Shown piece by piece: positions 1 to 5,259 of a stretch of 5,259 nucleotides of DNA. Within the stretch, counting starts at the first letter, position 1, and every line of letters starts with the position of its first letter. The notes under the pieces were generated by a model that saw nothing but the letters and a program-made list of their open reading frames with translations, did not search any database and was not told where the DNA came from. Made by a program: the position numbers and the translations under genes. This DNA comes from an uncultured Frankineae bacterium (GTDB taxonomy: Bacteria > Actinomycetota > Actinomycetes > Mycobacteriales > SCTD01): NCBI GenBank assembly GCA_902805805.1, contig CADCUE010000058.1:1-5259 (forward strand), read 5' to 3'.

Positions 1-547
1 CGCTGCCGAGCGGGTAGGCGTAGCGGTGCAGGAACAACCAGCGCTGCTGGTCGGGGCTCCACCCGTCCACCGGACGGCGCAGGCCGTCCTCGTCGACCGG
101 CTTGGTCGTCCACAGCACCTCGCCGTCGAGGTCGAGCAGCGTCAGCTGGAACGGGTCGCGCAGCACCTCGACGACGACCGCACCCGTGCCGATGCGCAGG
201 GCCCGCTCGTCCTCGGCCACCTCGAGCGGCACGTCCGCGTCGAGCGGGTGCACGAGCATCGGCGTCGCGCCCTCGGGCACGTCGTCGCCGCTGCGGTAGC
301 GGACGCGCACGATGGTGGGTGAGACCACGTCGAGCCGCACCGTCGCCGGCTCACCGGCCGTCGGCGGGGTGAGGACGGTCTCGGCGACGGTGCCGTAGTA
401 GTCCTGCAGGACCGGCTCGTAGCGGTCCGTGGCGCAGCGGAGCACGACCGACGACCCGTCGACCGCGTACGAGACCAACCGCGACACCAGCTCGACGGGC
501 AGCGTCTCGCCGAGGAACGTCGGCAGCTCGTAGGTCGTCGCGGACAT
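1..547 (-). CDS. Probable GH31-family alpha-glycosidase, N-terminal part (runs off left edge)
   Basis: The frame is open from an ATG at 547-545 to the window edge, giving 182 codons. The protein starts MSATTYELPTFLGETLP and is rich in beta-strand-like stretches. It resembles the N-terminal beta-sandwich (galactose-mutarotase-like) domain of glycoside hydrolase family 31: a stretch with SPTIVRVRYRSGD near residues 80-92, then VVVEVLRDPFQLTLLDLDGE near 123-142, the familiar 'PF.l.l.d.dGe.l' pattern. No signal peptide is visible, so a cytoplasmic enzyme is likely. The (beta/alpha)8 barrel and its catalytic Asp residues lie outside the window, so family membership rests on this domain alone and the substrate (alpha-glucoside, alpha-xyloside or other) cannot be told. 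The ATG shares one base with the stop of the E2 core gene (TGATG) and has no clear Shine-Dalgarno, which suggests translation by reinitiation as the last visible gene of the dehydrogenase operon. A different GH31-like sandwich protein is the main alternative. Confidence 0.65.
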   Translation of the reverse strand, partial: MSATTYELPTFLGETLPVELVSRLVSYAVDGSSVVLRCATDRYEPVLQDYYGTVAETVLTPPTAGEPATVRLDVVSPTIVRVRYRSGDDVPEGATPMLVHPLDADVPLEVAEDERALRIGTGAVVVEVLRDPFQLTLLDLDGEVLWTTKPVDEDGLRRPVDGWSPDQQRWLFLHRYAYPLGS

Positions 548-1230
548 CAGCGCACGGCTGGCGTGGCCACCAGCTCGTCGAGCCACGCGGGCTCGGCCAG
601 GCTGTCCGCGAGGTCCCGCAGGAACTCCGCGCCGGGTGCGCCGTCGAGGACCCGGTGGTCGCACGACAGCGCGAGCGTCACGGTGCCGTCGGGACGCAGC
701 CCGCCGACGGCGAGGATCGCCGCCTGCGGCGGGACGACGAGCGCGCGGAACCGGCTGACGCCGAACGTGCCGAGGTTCGACACCGTGAAGGTGGCCGACA
801 GCAGCTCGTCGGGGGTCAGCACCCCCGCCTGGGCGGCTGCCGTCAGGCGGCGGCGCTCGGCGGCCAGCGCGGCGAGGTCCAGCGTGTCGGCCCTCATCAC
901 CGCCGGTGCCACGAGCCCGTCCGGCAGCGCGATCGCCAGCCCGACGTTGACGTCGGCGTGCTGGAGGATCGCCCCGTCGGTCCAGCTCGCGTTGACCCGG
1001 GGGTGGGCCCGAAGGGCCCGGGCGGTCGCCGCGGTGAGCACGTCGGCCACCGACACCTGCGCGCCGTCCGCCGTCCACCGGCGGCGCCGCCCCTGCACCT
1101 CGCCGAGCGGCACCTCGTACTCGACCGTGAACTGGGGGACCAGCGCGCTCACGCTCATCGACTTGGCGATCGCCCTGCGCAGCCGGCTGAGCGGGACGCG
1201 GGTCGGCGGGACGTGCGGTGGCGTGGTCAT
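547..1230 (-). CDS. Stand-alone E2 acyltransferase catalytic core (2-oxoacid dehydrogenase family), no lipoyl or E3-binding domain
   Basis: This 227-residue protein is the catalytic domain of dihydrolipoamide acyltransferase (2-oxoacid_dh family), which moves an acyl group from lipoyl-lysine to CoA. It opens almost directly on the domain's first motif, VPLSRLRRAIAKSM (residues 12-25). It has SNLGTFG at 151-157, VPPQAAILAVGG at 166-177 and the active-site DHRVLDG at 191-197, with catalytic His192 and Asp196. The stretch between AVGG and DHR is only about 14 residues, roughly ten shorter than usual in this family from memory. The lipoyl domain and peripheral subunit-binding domain normally found in front are absent; the lipoyl domain is the separate gene upstream. 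The ATG (1230-1228) overlaps the lipoyl gene's TGA as ATGA, and there is no strong Shine-Dalgarno, so translational coupling is likely. The acyl group handled (acetyl or another) is not known. Confidence 0.9.
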   Translation of the reverse strand: MTTPPHVPPTRVPLSRLRRAIAKSMSVSALVPQFTVEYEVPLGEVQGRRRRWTADGAQVSVADVLTAATARALRAHPRVNASWTDGAILQHADVNVGLAIALPDGLVAPAVMRADTLDLAALAAERRRLTAAAQAGVLTPDELLSATFTVSNLGTFGVSRFRALVVPPQAAILAVGGLRPDGTVTLALSCDHRVLDGAPGAEFLRDLADSLAEPAWLDELVATPAVR

Positions 1231-1457
1231 CCCGCGATGTGGCCGAGGACGTCGCCGACCTCGGCGGTCTGGCCGTCGGCGACGAGGATCTCGGTGATCG
1301 TGCCGCTGGCCGGCGCCTCGACCTCCGCGTCGACCTTGTCGGACTCGACGCGGACGACCGGCTGGCCCTCGCTGACGGTGTCGCCGACGGCCACCAGCCA
1401 CTCGCTGACAACGGCCTCCTGCATCGTCATGCCCCACTTGGGCAGCGTGATCTCCAC
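1227..1457 (-). CDS. Stand-alone lipoyl-domain carrier protein (76 aa)
   Basis: This is a complete 76-residue biotinyl/lipoyl domain with nothing else attached. It begins MEITLPKWGMTMQEA, as the first lipoyl domain of acetoin/pyruvate dehydrogenase E2 proteins does. The lipoylation hairpin is VESDKVDAEVEAP, with Lys41 as the predicted modified residue, followed by the usual second-half pattern ASGTITEILVADGQTAEVGDVL. The ESDKV context and paired acidic residues favour lipoyl over biotin attachment (biotin domains usually carry MKM). The GTG start at 1457-1455 lies 4 bp after the E1 beta stop, with GAAGGG about 8 nt upstream. The TGA overlaps the ATG of the E2 core. It should receive the acyl group from E1 and present it to the E2 core. 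The two halves together match a normal E2 minus its subunit-binding domain. Role as a free carrier, similar to GcvH, is inference. Confidence 0.9.
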   Translation of the reverse strand: MEITLPKWGMTMQEAVVSEWLVAVGDTVSEGQPVVRVESDKVDAEVEAPASGTITEILVADGQTAEVGDVLGHIAG

Positions 1458-1461
1458 GCGC

Positions 1462-2532
1462 TCAGCCCTTCTCGGACGTGGACAGGGTGCGCGCGATCGC
1501 GGCGCGGATCTTGTCCTCGTCGACCAGGACGCGCTTCTCGAGGACCGGGCTGAACGGCACCGGCACGTTCTCCCAGGCGACCCGCTGCGGGGCGGCCTTG
1601 AGGACGTCGAACGCCTCCTCGGCCACCATGGAGGCGATCTCGCTGGCGGCGCCGCAGGTGAGCCGGGCGTTGTCGCAGACGACCAGGCGCCCGGTGCGGC
1701 TGACCGACTCGAGGATCGTCTCCTTGTCGAGCGGCCACAGCGTGCGCGGGTCGACGACCTCGACCGACACGCCCTCGGCCTCGAGCTTGGCGGCGACCTT
1801 GAGCGCCTTGGGGACGAGCGCGCCGATCGCCACGACCGTGACGTCCTTGCCGGGCTTCTTGACGTCGGCGACGCCGATCGGGATCTCGTACGGGTGATCG
1901 GGGACGTTGCCCTTGGTCCCGCCGAGGACGGCGTCCTGGAAGTAGACGACCGGGTCGGGATCGCGCACCGCCGCGTACATGAGTCCCTTGGCGTCGTACG
2001 GCGTGGACGGCATGACGACCTTGAGCCCGCCGAGGTTCATGAGCATCGGGTGCGGGTTCTCGGAGTGCTGCGCCGCGGACGAGCCGGAGGGGCCCGACAT
2101 CGTGAAGTAGACCAGCGGCAGGTCGACCTGGCCGCCGGACATGTAGCGCAGCTTGGCGGCCTGGTTCGCGACCTGGTCCATCGCGACGTAGAAGAACGAG
2201 CCGACCATGAGGTCGACGACCGGGCGCAGGCCGACCGCCGCCGCGCCGATGCACGCGCCGACGAAGGTCGCCTCGGAGATGGGGGTGTTGCGCACCCGCT
2301 CCTCGCCGAACTCGCCGATCAGGCCCCGTGTGGCGCCGATGATCGAGCGGTCGACGTCCTCGCCGAGCACGACCACGGTCGGGTCGTCGCGCATGGCGTC
2401 GCGCAGGCCCTCGGCCATCGCCTTGATGAAGTACTCGCGGCGCTCGGCCGCGGGTGCGCCGGCAGGGGTCGCCCCCTCCATCGTCGTCGGGCGGGGGGTC
2501 TCGGTCACTGTCGTCTGGGTCTGGGTGCTCAC
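1462..2532 (-). CDS. Thiamine-diphosphate-dependent dehydrogenase E1 component, beta subunit (acetoin/pyruvate dehydrogenase type)
   Basis: The 356-residue protein has the two domains of E1 beta: a transketolase pyrimidine-binding domain (about 30-205) and a transketolase C-terminal domain (about 225-345). LGEDV at 56-60 holds Glu58, the expected residue that activates the thiamine cofactor. RNTPISEATFVGACIGAA (81-98), QHSE with His156, and VVMPSTPYDAKGL (172-184) are family blocks; DPRTLWPLDKETI marks the C-terminal domain. The end contains VPVPFSPVLEKR, reminiscent of acetoin dehydrogenase beta (AcoB). The segment after QHS reads NPHPMLMNLGG where many E1 beta proteins have a form like QSLEAWFAHIPG, so this may be a distinct subfamily. 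The GTG start at 2532 overlaps the E1 alpha TGA (GTGA) and is set by a strong GGGAGGAG 5 nt upstream. The roughly 30-residue Thr/Pro/Ala-rich leader before RREYFIKAM is likely disordered. It should form an alpha2beta2 heterotetramer with the preceding gene product. Confidence 0.93.
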   Translation of the reverse strand: MSTQTQTTVTETPRPTTMEGATPAGAPAAERREYFIKAMAEGLRDAMRDDPTVVVLGEDVDRSIIGATRGLIGEFGEERVRNTPISEATFVGACIGAAAVGLRPVVDLMVGSFFYVAMDQVANQAAKLRYMSGGQVDLPLVYFTMSGPSGSSAAQHSENPHPMLMNLGGLKVVMPSTPYDAKGLMYAAVRDPDPVVYFQDAVLGGTKGNVPDHPYEIPIGVADVKKPGKDVTVVAIGALVPKALKVAAKLEAEGVSVEVVDPRTLWPLDKETILESVSRTGRLVVCDNARLTCGAASEIASMVAEEAFDVLKAAPQRVAWENVPVPFSPVLEKRVLVDEDKIRAAIARTLSTSEKG

Positions 2533-3566
2533 GGCTGCTCCTCCCGGACGCGGCGCGGGGTGATAGTGGCGAAGACGTCCTCGAGGGCCTCGGAGGCGTC
2601 GGGGAAGGGGCTCTGCTCGGCGAAGGCGAGGGCCGCGTCGACGCGGGTGACCTCCTCGGCGTCGATGCGGTCGACGTCCTCCTGCGTGCAGGTGCCGGTG
2701 GCCACGAGGTGGCGCGTGTACGCGGCGATCGGCTCGCGGGCCCGCCAGGCGTCCTGCTCCTCCTGCGGCCGGTAGTTGCCGGCGAAGGTCTCCTCGCCCT
2801 CGTTGTGGCCGTGCCACCGGTAGGTCATGCACTCGATGAGGGTGGGGCCGTCGCCGGCCCGACCGCGGGCGACGGCCTGCTCTGCCGCGGCGCGCACGGC
2901 GAGGACGTCGTTGCCGTCGACCTGCACGGAGGGGATGCCGAAGGGCACCGCCCGGTCGGCGATCCGGCCGGCAGTCAGCTTGGCGGTGGGCGTCCACTCG
3001 GTGTAGCCGTTGTTCTCGACCGCGAAGATCACCGGCAGCTTCCAGATCGCGGCGAGGTTCATGGCCTCGAAGAAGACGCCCTGGTTGCTCGCGCCGTCGC
3101 CGAAGAAGGTGACCGTGACGTTGTCGCGGCCGAGCTGCTTGTCGCCCCAGGCGGAACCGGTCCCGATCGGGATGCCGCCGCCGACGATGCCGTTCGTGCC
3201 GATGATGCCCAGGTTGAAGTCGACGATGTGCATCGACCCGCCCTTGCCACGGCAGTAGCCGTCGACCTTGCCGAGCAGCTCGGCCATCATGCGGTCGACG
3301 CGTGCGCCCTTGGCGATGAGGTGGCCGTGTCCCCGGTGGGTGGAGGTGATGCGGTCGTCCTTGCGCAGCGCGGCGCAGACGCCGGTGGCGACGGCCTCCT
3401 CGCCCAGGTAGAGGTGGACGAAGCCGGGCAGCTTGCCGCGCTTGAACAGGTGCGCGAGCCGCTCCTCGAAGCGGCGGATGCGCAGCATCGTGCGCAGCAT
3501 GTCGACGAGCTCCTCGGGCGGGTGCTCGCTGGTCCTCACCTGCTCAGCGGGTGCGGTCGTGGTCAC
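2529..3566 (-). CDS. Thiamine-diphosphate-dependent dehydrogenase E1 component, alpha subunit (acetoin/pyruvate dehydrogenase type)
   Basis: The 345-residue protein is a full-length E1 alpha subunit. It carries STHRGHGHLIAKG (75-87), the GKGGSMH block (107-113), and the thiamine-diphosphate/Mg motif from GDG (156-158) to NN (185-186), about 30 residues as expected. The late loop TYRWHGHNEGEE (248-259) resembles acetoin dehydrogenase alpha (AcoA, typically RWHGHxEGD) more than the YxGHSxSD form of many pyruvate dehydrogenases. The enzyme would cleave acetoin, a related alpha-hydroxyketone/diketone, or decarboxylate a 2-oxoacid, and reductively acylate the lipoyl carrier in the cytoplasm; the sequence does not settle which. 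It is the first gene of the leftward operon. The GTG start at 3566-3564 is supported by AGGAGG 4 nt upstream; the next in-frame ATG would remove about 22 residues. It overlaps E1 beta by 4 bp. Confidence 0.93.
   Translation of the reverse strand: MTTTAPAEQVRTSEHPPEELVDMLRTMLRIRRFEERLAHLFKRGKLPGFVHLYLGEEAVATGVCAALRKDDRITSTHRGHGHLIAKGARVDRMMAELLGKVDGYCRGKGGSMHIVDFNLGIIGTNGIVGGGIPIGTGSAWGDKQLGRDNVTVTFFGDGASNQGVFFEAMNLAAIWKLPVIFAVENNGYTEWTPTAKLTAGRIADRAVPFGIPSVQVDGNDVLAVRAAAEQAVARGRAGDGPTLIECMTYRWHGHNEGEETFAGNYRPQEEQDAWRAREPIAAYTRHLVATGTCTQEDVDRIDAEEVTRVDAALAFAEQSPFPDASEALEDVFATITPRRVREEQP
2538..2545 (-). promoter_or_regulatory. Strong Shine-Dalgarno of E1 beta, inside the end of E1 alpha
   Basis: On the minus strand this reads GGGAGGAG and ends 5 nt before the GTG at 2532. 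It decides the start of E1 beta: the frame is open upstream to 2997, but that part is antisense-quality sequence overlapping E1 alpha. Confidence 0.8.
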
Positions 3567-3570
3567 GGGG

Positions 3571-3577
3571 CCTCCTG
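3571..3577 (-). promoter_or_regulatory. Shine-Dalgarno of E1 alpha
   Basis: The minus strand reads CAGGAGG here, ending 4 nt before the GTG at 3566. It supports the GTG start over later in-frame ATG codons. Confidence 0.8.
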
Positions 3578-3618
3578 TCCTGACGCGCCGGGGCGGCGGG
3601 TCGAGGTGGTACTACTTT

Positions 3619-3627
3619 ATACAGTAT
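3619..3627. promoter_or_regulatory. Candidate operator: 9-bp palindrome ATAC-A-GTAT
   Basis: The sequence ATACAGTAT is a perfect 4+1+4 inverted repeat. It lies in the AT island of the divergent region, on top of the possible -10 elements of both operons. A second, wider and imperfect pair (TACT at 3610-3613 with AGTA at 3623-3626) overlaps it. Position and symmetry suit a repressor site, but the repeat is short, and no regulator gene is in the window to link it to. Confidence 0.35.
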
Positions 3628-3640
3628 CCGACACCGGCAC

Positions 3641-3648
3641 AAGGGAGG
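3641..3648 (+). promoter_or_regulatory. Shine-Dalgarno of the SDR gene
   Basis: AAGGGAGG ends 5 nt before the ATG at 3654. It fixes the SDR start, although the same frame stays open far upstream (antisense to E1 alpha). Confidence 0.8.
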
Positions 3649-3653
3649 CCCTG

Positions 3654-4451
3654 ATGGGCGCGTCGAGTGGAGCACTGCTGGACGGCCGGGTCGCCGTCGT
3701 CACCGGAGCGGCACGCGGCATCGGCCGCACGGTCGCGGAGCGCTACCTGTCCTGCGGTGCCCGCGTGGTGGTGGCGGACGTCGCCGGTGCCGACGCCACC
3801 GCCGACGAGCTCGCCGCAGCTCACCCCGGCCAGGTGGTCGGGCTGCCGGTCGACGTCACGGACGAGGAGTCGGTGAAGGTCCTGCGCGAGCAGGCCGTGG
3901 CGGCCTTCGGCGGTGTCGACGTGGTCGTGGCCAACGCGGGTGTGCTGCTGCTGCAGCCGGTGCTCGAGATGGCGCTGCCGCAGTGGCAGCGCGTGCTCGA
4001 CGTCAACCTCACGGGCACCTTCCTGACCTGCCGCGAGCTCGGCCGGCAGCTCGTGGAGCAGGGCAGGGGCGGGCGCATCATCGTCAGCTCGTCGCTGTTC
4101 GGCACGCGGGGCGGCCGGGGCAACGGCGCGTACTCCGCGTCGAAGTTCGGGATGGTGGGGCTGGTGCAGTCGCTCGCCGCGGAGCTGGCGCCGCACGGCA
4201 TCACCGCGAACGCCGTCTGCCCCGGGCAGGTCGACACGCCGATGCTCTCGCAGCTGTTCGTCGACCGCGCCGCCTCCAGCGGTCGGTCTCCGGACGAGGT
4301 CCGGCAGGACCTGCTCGACACCATCCCGCTCGGGCGGCTCGCGCCGCCCGAGGAGATCGCCGACGTCTACGTCTACCTCGCGTCGTCGCTCAGCAGCTAC
4401 GTCACGGCGCAGTCGCTCGTCGTCGACGGCGGCTGCCAGGTGGGCTGGTGA
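3654..4451 (+). CDS. Short-chain dehydrogenase/reductase (classical SDR, NAD(H)-preferring)
   Basis: This 265-residue protein is a complete classical SDR, the usual length for the family. The Rossmann motif TGAARGIG is at 17-24 and Asp42 ends the second strand (VVVADV), which favours NAD(H) over NADP(H). NAGV is at 94-97, with Asn118 in VLDVNLTG. The catalytic residues are Ser147, Tyr160 and Lys164 (YSASK). PGQVDTPM follows, and the C-terminus DGGCQVGW is typical. It would interconvert an alcohol and a ketone, but the substrate cannot be read from the motifs. Its position opposite an acetoin-dehydrogenase-like operon suggests a polyol, sugar or vicinal hydroxy-ketone linked to the E1 substrate; relation to butanediol/acetoin reductases is possible but unproven. 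It is the first gene of the rightward unit and overlaps lipA by 4 bp, so the two are probably co-translated. Confidence 0.93.
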   Translation: MGASSGALLDGRVAVVTGAARGIGRTVAERYLSCGARVVVADVAGADATADELAAAHPGQVVGLPVDVTDEESVKVLREQAVAAFGGVDVVVANAGVLLLQPVLEMALPQWQRVLDVNLTGTFLTCRELGRQLVEQGRGGRIIVSSSLFGTRGGRGNGAYSASKFGMVGLVQSLAAELAPHGITANAVCPGQVDTPMLSQLFVDRAASSGRSPDEVRQDLLDTIPLGRLAPPEEIADVYVYLASSLSSYVTAQSLVVDGGCQVGW

Positions 4452-5259
4452 CCGCCGCGCCGGAGGGCCGGCGGCTGCTGCGCCTCGAGGTCCGCAACGC
4501 CCGGACACCGGTCGAGCGCAAGCCGCCCTGGATCAGCACCCGGGTCAGGACCGGGCCGCAGTCCACCGCGCTCATGGAGGTGGTGCAGCGCGAGGGCCTC
4601 AACACCGTCTGCCAGGCGGCGGCCTGCCCCAACATCTACGAGTGCTGGGAGGACCGCGAGGCCACCTTCCTCATCGGCGGTGACCAGTGCACCCGCCGGT
4701 GCGACTTCTGCAATCTCTCCACCGGCAAGCCCGCGGCGTACGACACCGACGAGCCGCGCCGCGTCGCCGAGTCCGTGGCGCAGATGGGCCTGAAGTACGC
4801 CACCGTCACCGGCGTCGCCCGCGACGACCTGCCCGACGGCGGCGCCTGGCTCTACGCCGAGACGGTCCGGCAGATCCACGCCGCGCTGCCGGGCATCGGC
4901 GTCGAGCTGCTCATCCCCGACTTCAACGGCACACCCGCGCTGCTCCAGCAGGTGTTCGACGCCCGGCCGGAGGTGCTCGCGCACAACGTCGAGACCGTCC
5001 CGCGGATCTTCAAGAGCATCCGCCCCGGCTTCCGCTACGAGCGCTCGCTGGACGTCATCACGCAGGCGCGGGCCGCCGGACTGGTCACCAAGAGCAACCT
5101 GATCCTCGGGATGGGCGAGGAACGCGAGGAGATCAGCGCAGCGCTGCAGGACCTGCACGACGCCGGCTGCGAGCTCATCACGATCACGCAGTACCTCCGC
5201 CCGTCGCCCCGGCACCACCCGGTCACCCGCTGGGTCAGGCCGGAGGAGTTCGTCGAGCT
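4448..5259 (+). CDS. lipA: Lipoyl synthase LipA (radical SAM), C-terminus beyond the right edge
   Basis: The frame gives 270 codons from a GTG that overlaps the SDR stop (GTGA); a weak AGGTGGG lies 3 nt upstream. LipA inserts two sulfurs into octanoyl-lysine on lipoyl domains, in the cytoplasm. The auxiliary [4Fe-4S] motif CX4CX5C is at Cys55, Cys60 and Cys66 ([12 protein letters not shown]), and the radical-SAM CX3CX2C at Cys81, Cys85 and Cys88 (CTRRCDFC). Downstream blocks such as [38 protein letters not shown] and [13 protein letters not shown] are all standard. About 40 residues, including the final Ser-containing motif, are missing because the window ends. FCNLSTGKP after the radical-SAM motif differs from the FCQIDTGKP common in actinobacterial LipA, which fits a second, cluster-specific copy. 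No lipB is in view. The neighbouring lipoyl protein is its likely client (inference). Confidence 0.95.
   Translation, partial: MTAAPEGRRLLRLEVRNARTPVERKPPWISTRVRTGPQSTALMEVVQREGLNTVCQAAACPNIYECWEDREATFLIGGDQCTRRCDFCNLSTGKPAAYDTDEPRRVAESVAQMGLKYATVTGVARDDLPDGGAWLYAETVRQIHAALPGIGVELLIPDFNGTPALLQQVFDARPEVLAHNVETVPRIFKSIRPGFRYERSLDVITQARAAGLVTKSNLILGMGEEREEISAALQDLHDAGCELITITQYLRPSPRHHPVTRWVRPEEFVE

Larger units (their letters stand above)
3567..3653. promoter_or_regulatory. Divergent promoter region between the dehydrogenase operon and the SDR-lipA operon
   Basis: This 87-bp gap separates the GTG of E1 alpha (leftward) from the ATG of the SDR (rightward). Most of it is GC-rich, but 3610-3627 is a sharp AT island (14 of 18 bases A or T). 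Possible -10 hexamers fit on both strands within it: TACAGT at 3620-3625 for the rightward unit, and TAAAGT (3619-3614 read on the minus strand) for the leftward unit. Both would give short leaders (about 20 and 40 nt). No convincing -35 boxes are visible. Because the putative promoters overlap, one regulator bound here could control both units. These promoter calls are inferred from position and composition only. Confidence 0.6.

Noticed and set aside
1231..1437. In-frame N-terminal extension of the E2 core (69 extra residues starting MGHDDAGG).
   Set aside because: It is Arg/Gly-rich low-complexity sequence lying out of frame over the clearly real lipoyl domain.
1227..1457. The split E2 could be a frameshift or sequencing error in a normal fused E2.
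   Set aside because: Each frame is complete and stops or starts cleanly with an ATGA overlap. Even if fused, there is no sequence left between them for a subunit-binding domain or long linker, so the region is not a broken standard E2.
2347..2681. A 15-base direct repeat (gcggtcgacgtcctc) at 2347-2361 and 2667-2681.
   Set aside because: Both copies encode EDVDR in E1 beta and E1 alpha with similar codons; chance in GC-rich coding DNA explains it.
655..2775. 706-codon open frame on the plus strand.
   Set aside because: It is antisense to E2, lipoyl, E1 beta and E1 alpha, with composition typical of shadow frames in GC-rich DNA and no recognisable domain.
2533..2997. N-terminal extension of E1 beta into the E1 alpha gene.
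   Set aside because: The extension is an out-of-frame shadow of E1 alpha. A strong Shine-Dalgarno and GTG at 2532 give the expected protein.
2454..3653. 400-codon upstream extension of the SDR frame.
   Set aside because: It is antisense to E1 alpha and crosses the promoter region. The SDR has a good Shine-Dalgarno and ATG at 3654, and the family's usual length from there.
3612..5218. Long minus-strand frames opposite the SDR and lipA (3612-4508 and 4397-5218).
   Set aside because: Their translations are repetitive Arg/Ala/Gly/Val-rich shadows with no domain, lying over genes with clear catalytic motifs.

Overview
The window comes from a very GC-rich genome. Codon third positions are almost all G or C, GTG starts are frequent, and genes overlap by ATGA, GTGA or TGATG. 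The LipA sequence reads like actinobacterial LipA, with conserved blocks such as [19 protein letters not shown] and GVARDDL. A high-GC actinomycete is the best guess; I cannot name the genus.

Layout. Two transcription units diverge from an 87-bp intergenic region (3567-3653). Leftward (minus strand), in transcription order, are: the E1 alpha subunit (2529-3566) and E1 beta subunit (1462-2532) of a thiamine-diphosphate-dependent acetoin/2-oxoacid dehydrogenase; a stand-alone 76-residue lipoyl-domain protein (1227-1457); a bare 227-residue E2 acyltransferase catalytic core (547-1230); and the first 182 codons of a probable GH31 alpha-glycosidase that runs off the left edge (1-547). All junctions are overlaps or a 4-bp gap, so this looks like one translationally coupled operon. 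Rightward (plus strand) are a short-chain dehydrogenase/reductase (3654-4451) and, overlapping it by 4 bp, a lipoyl synthase, LipA (4448 to the right edge, C-terminus missing).

How it may work together. E1 alpha/beta would cleave or decarboxylate a substrate and pass the acyl group to the lipoyl arm of the small carrier protein. The E2 core would move it to CoA. LipA would insert the sulfurs into the octanoylated carrier. The SDR could make or remove the hydroxy-ketone substrate, and the GH31 enzyme could release the sugar that feeds the route. The substrate is not shown by the sequence. The E1 subunits look more like acetoin dehydrogenase (AcoA/AcoB type) than pyruvate dehydrogenase, but the GH31 link hints at a sugar-derived substrate.

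The most unusual point is the architecture. E2 is normally one chain (lipoyl domain, peripheral subunit-binding domain, catalytic domain). Here the lipoyl domain and catalytic core are separate genes with an ATGA overlap, and no subunit-binding domain is present in either. No E3 (dihydrolipoamide dehydrogenase) gene lies in the window. The lipoyl protein may therefore act as a free carrier, much like glycine-cleavage H protein.
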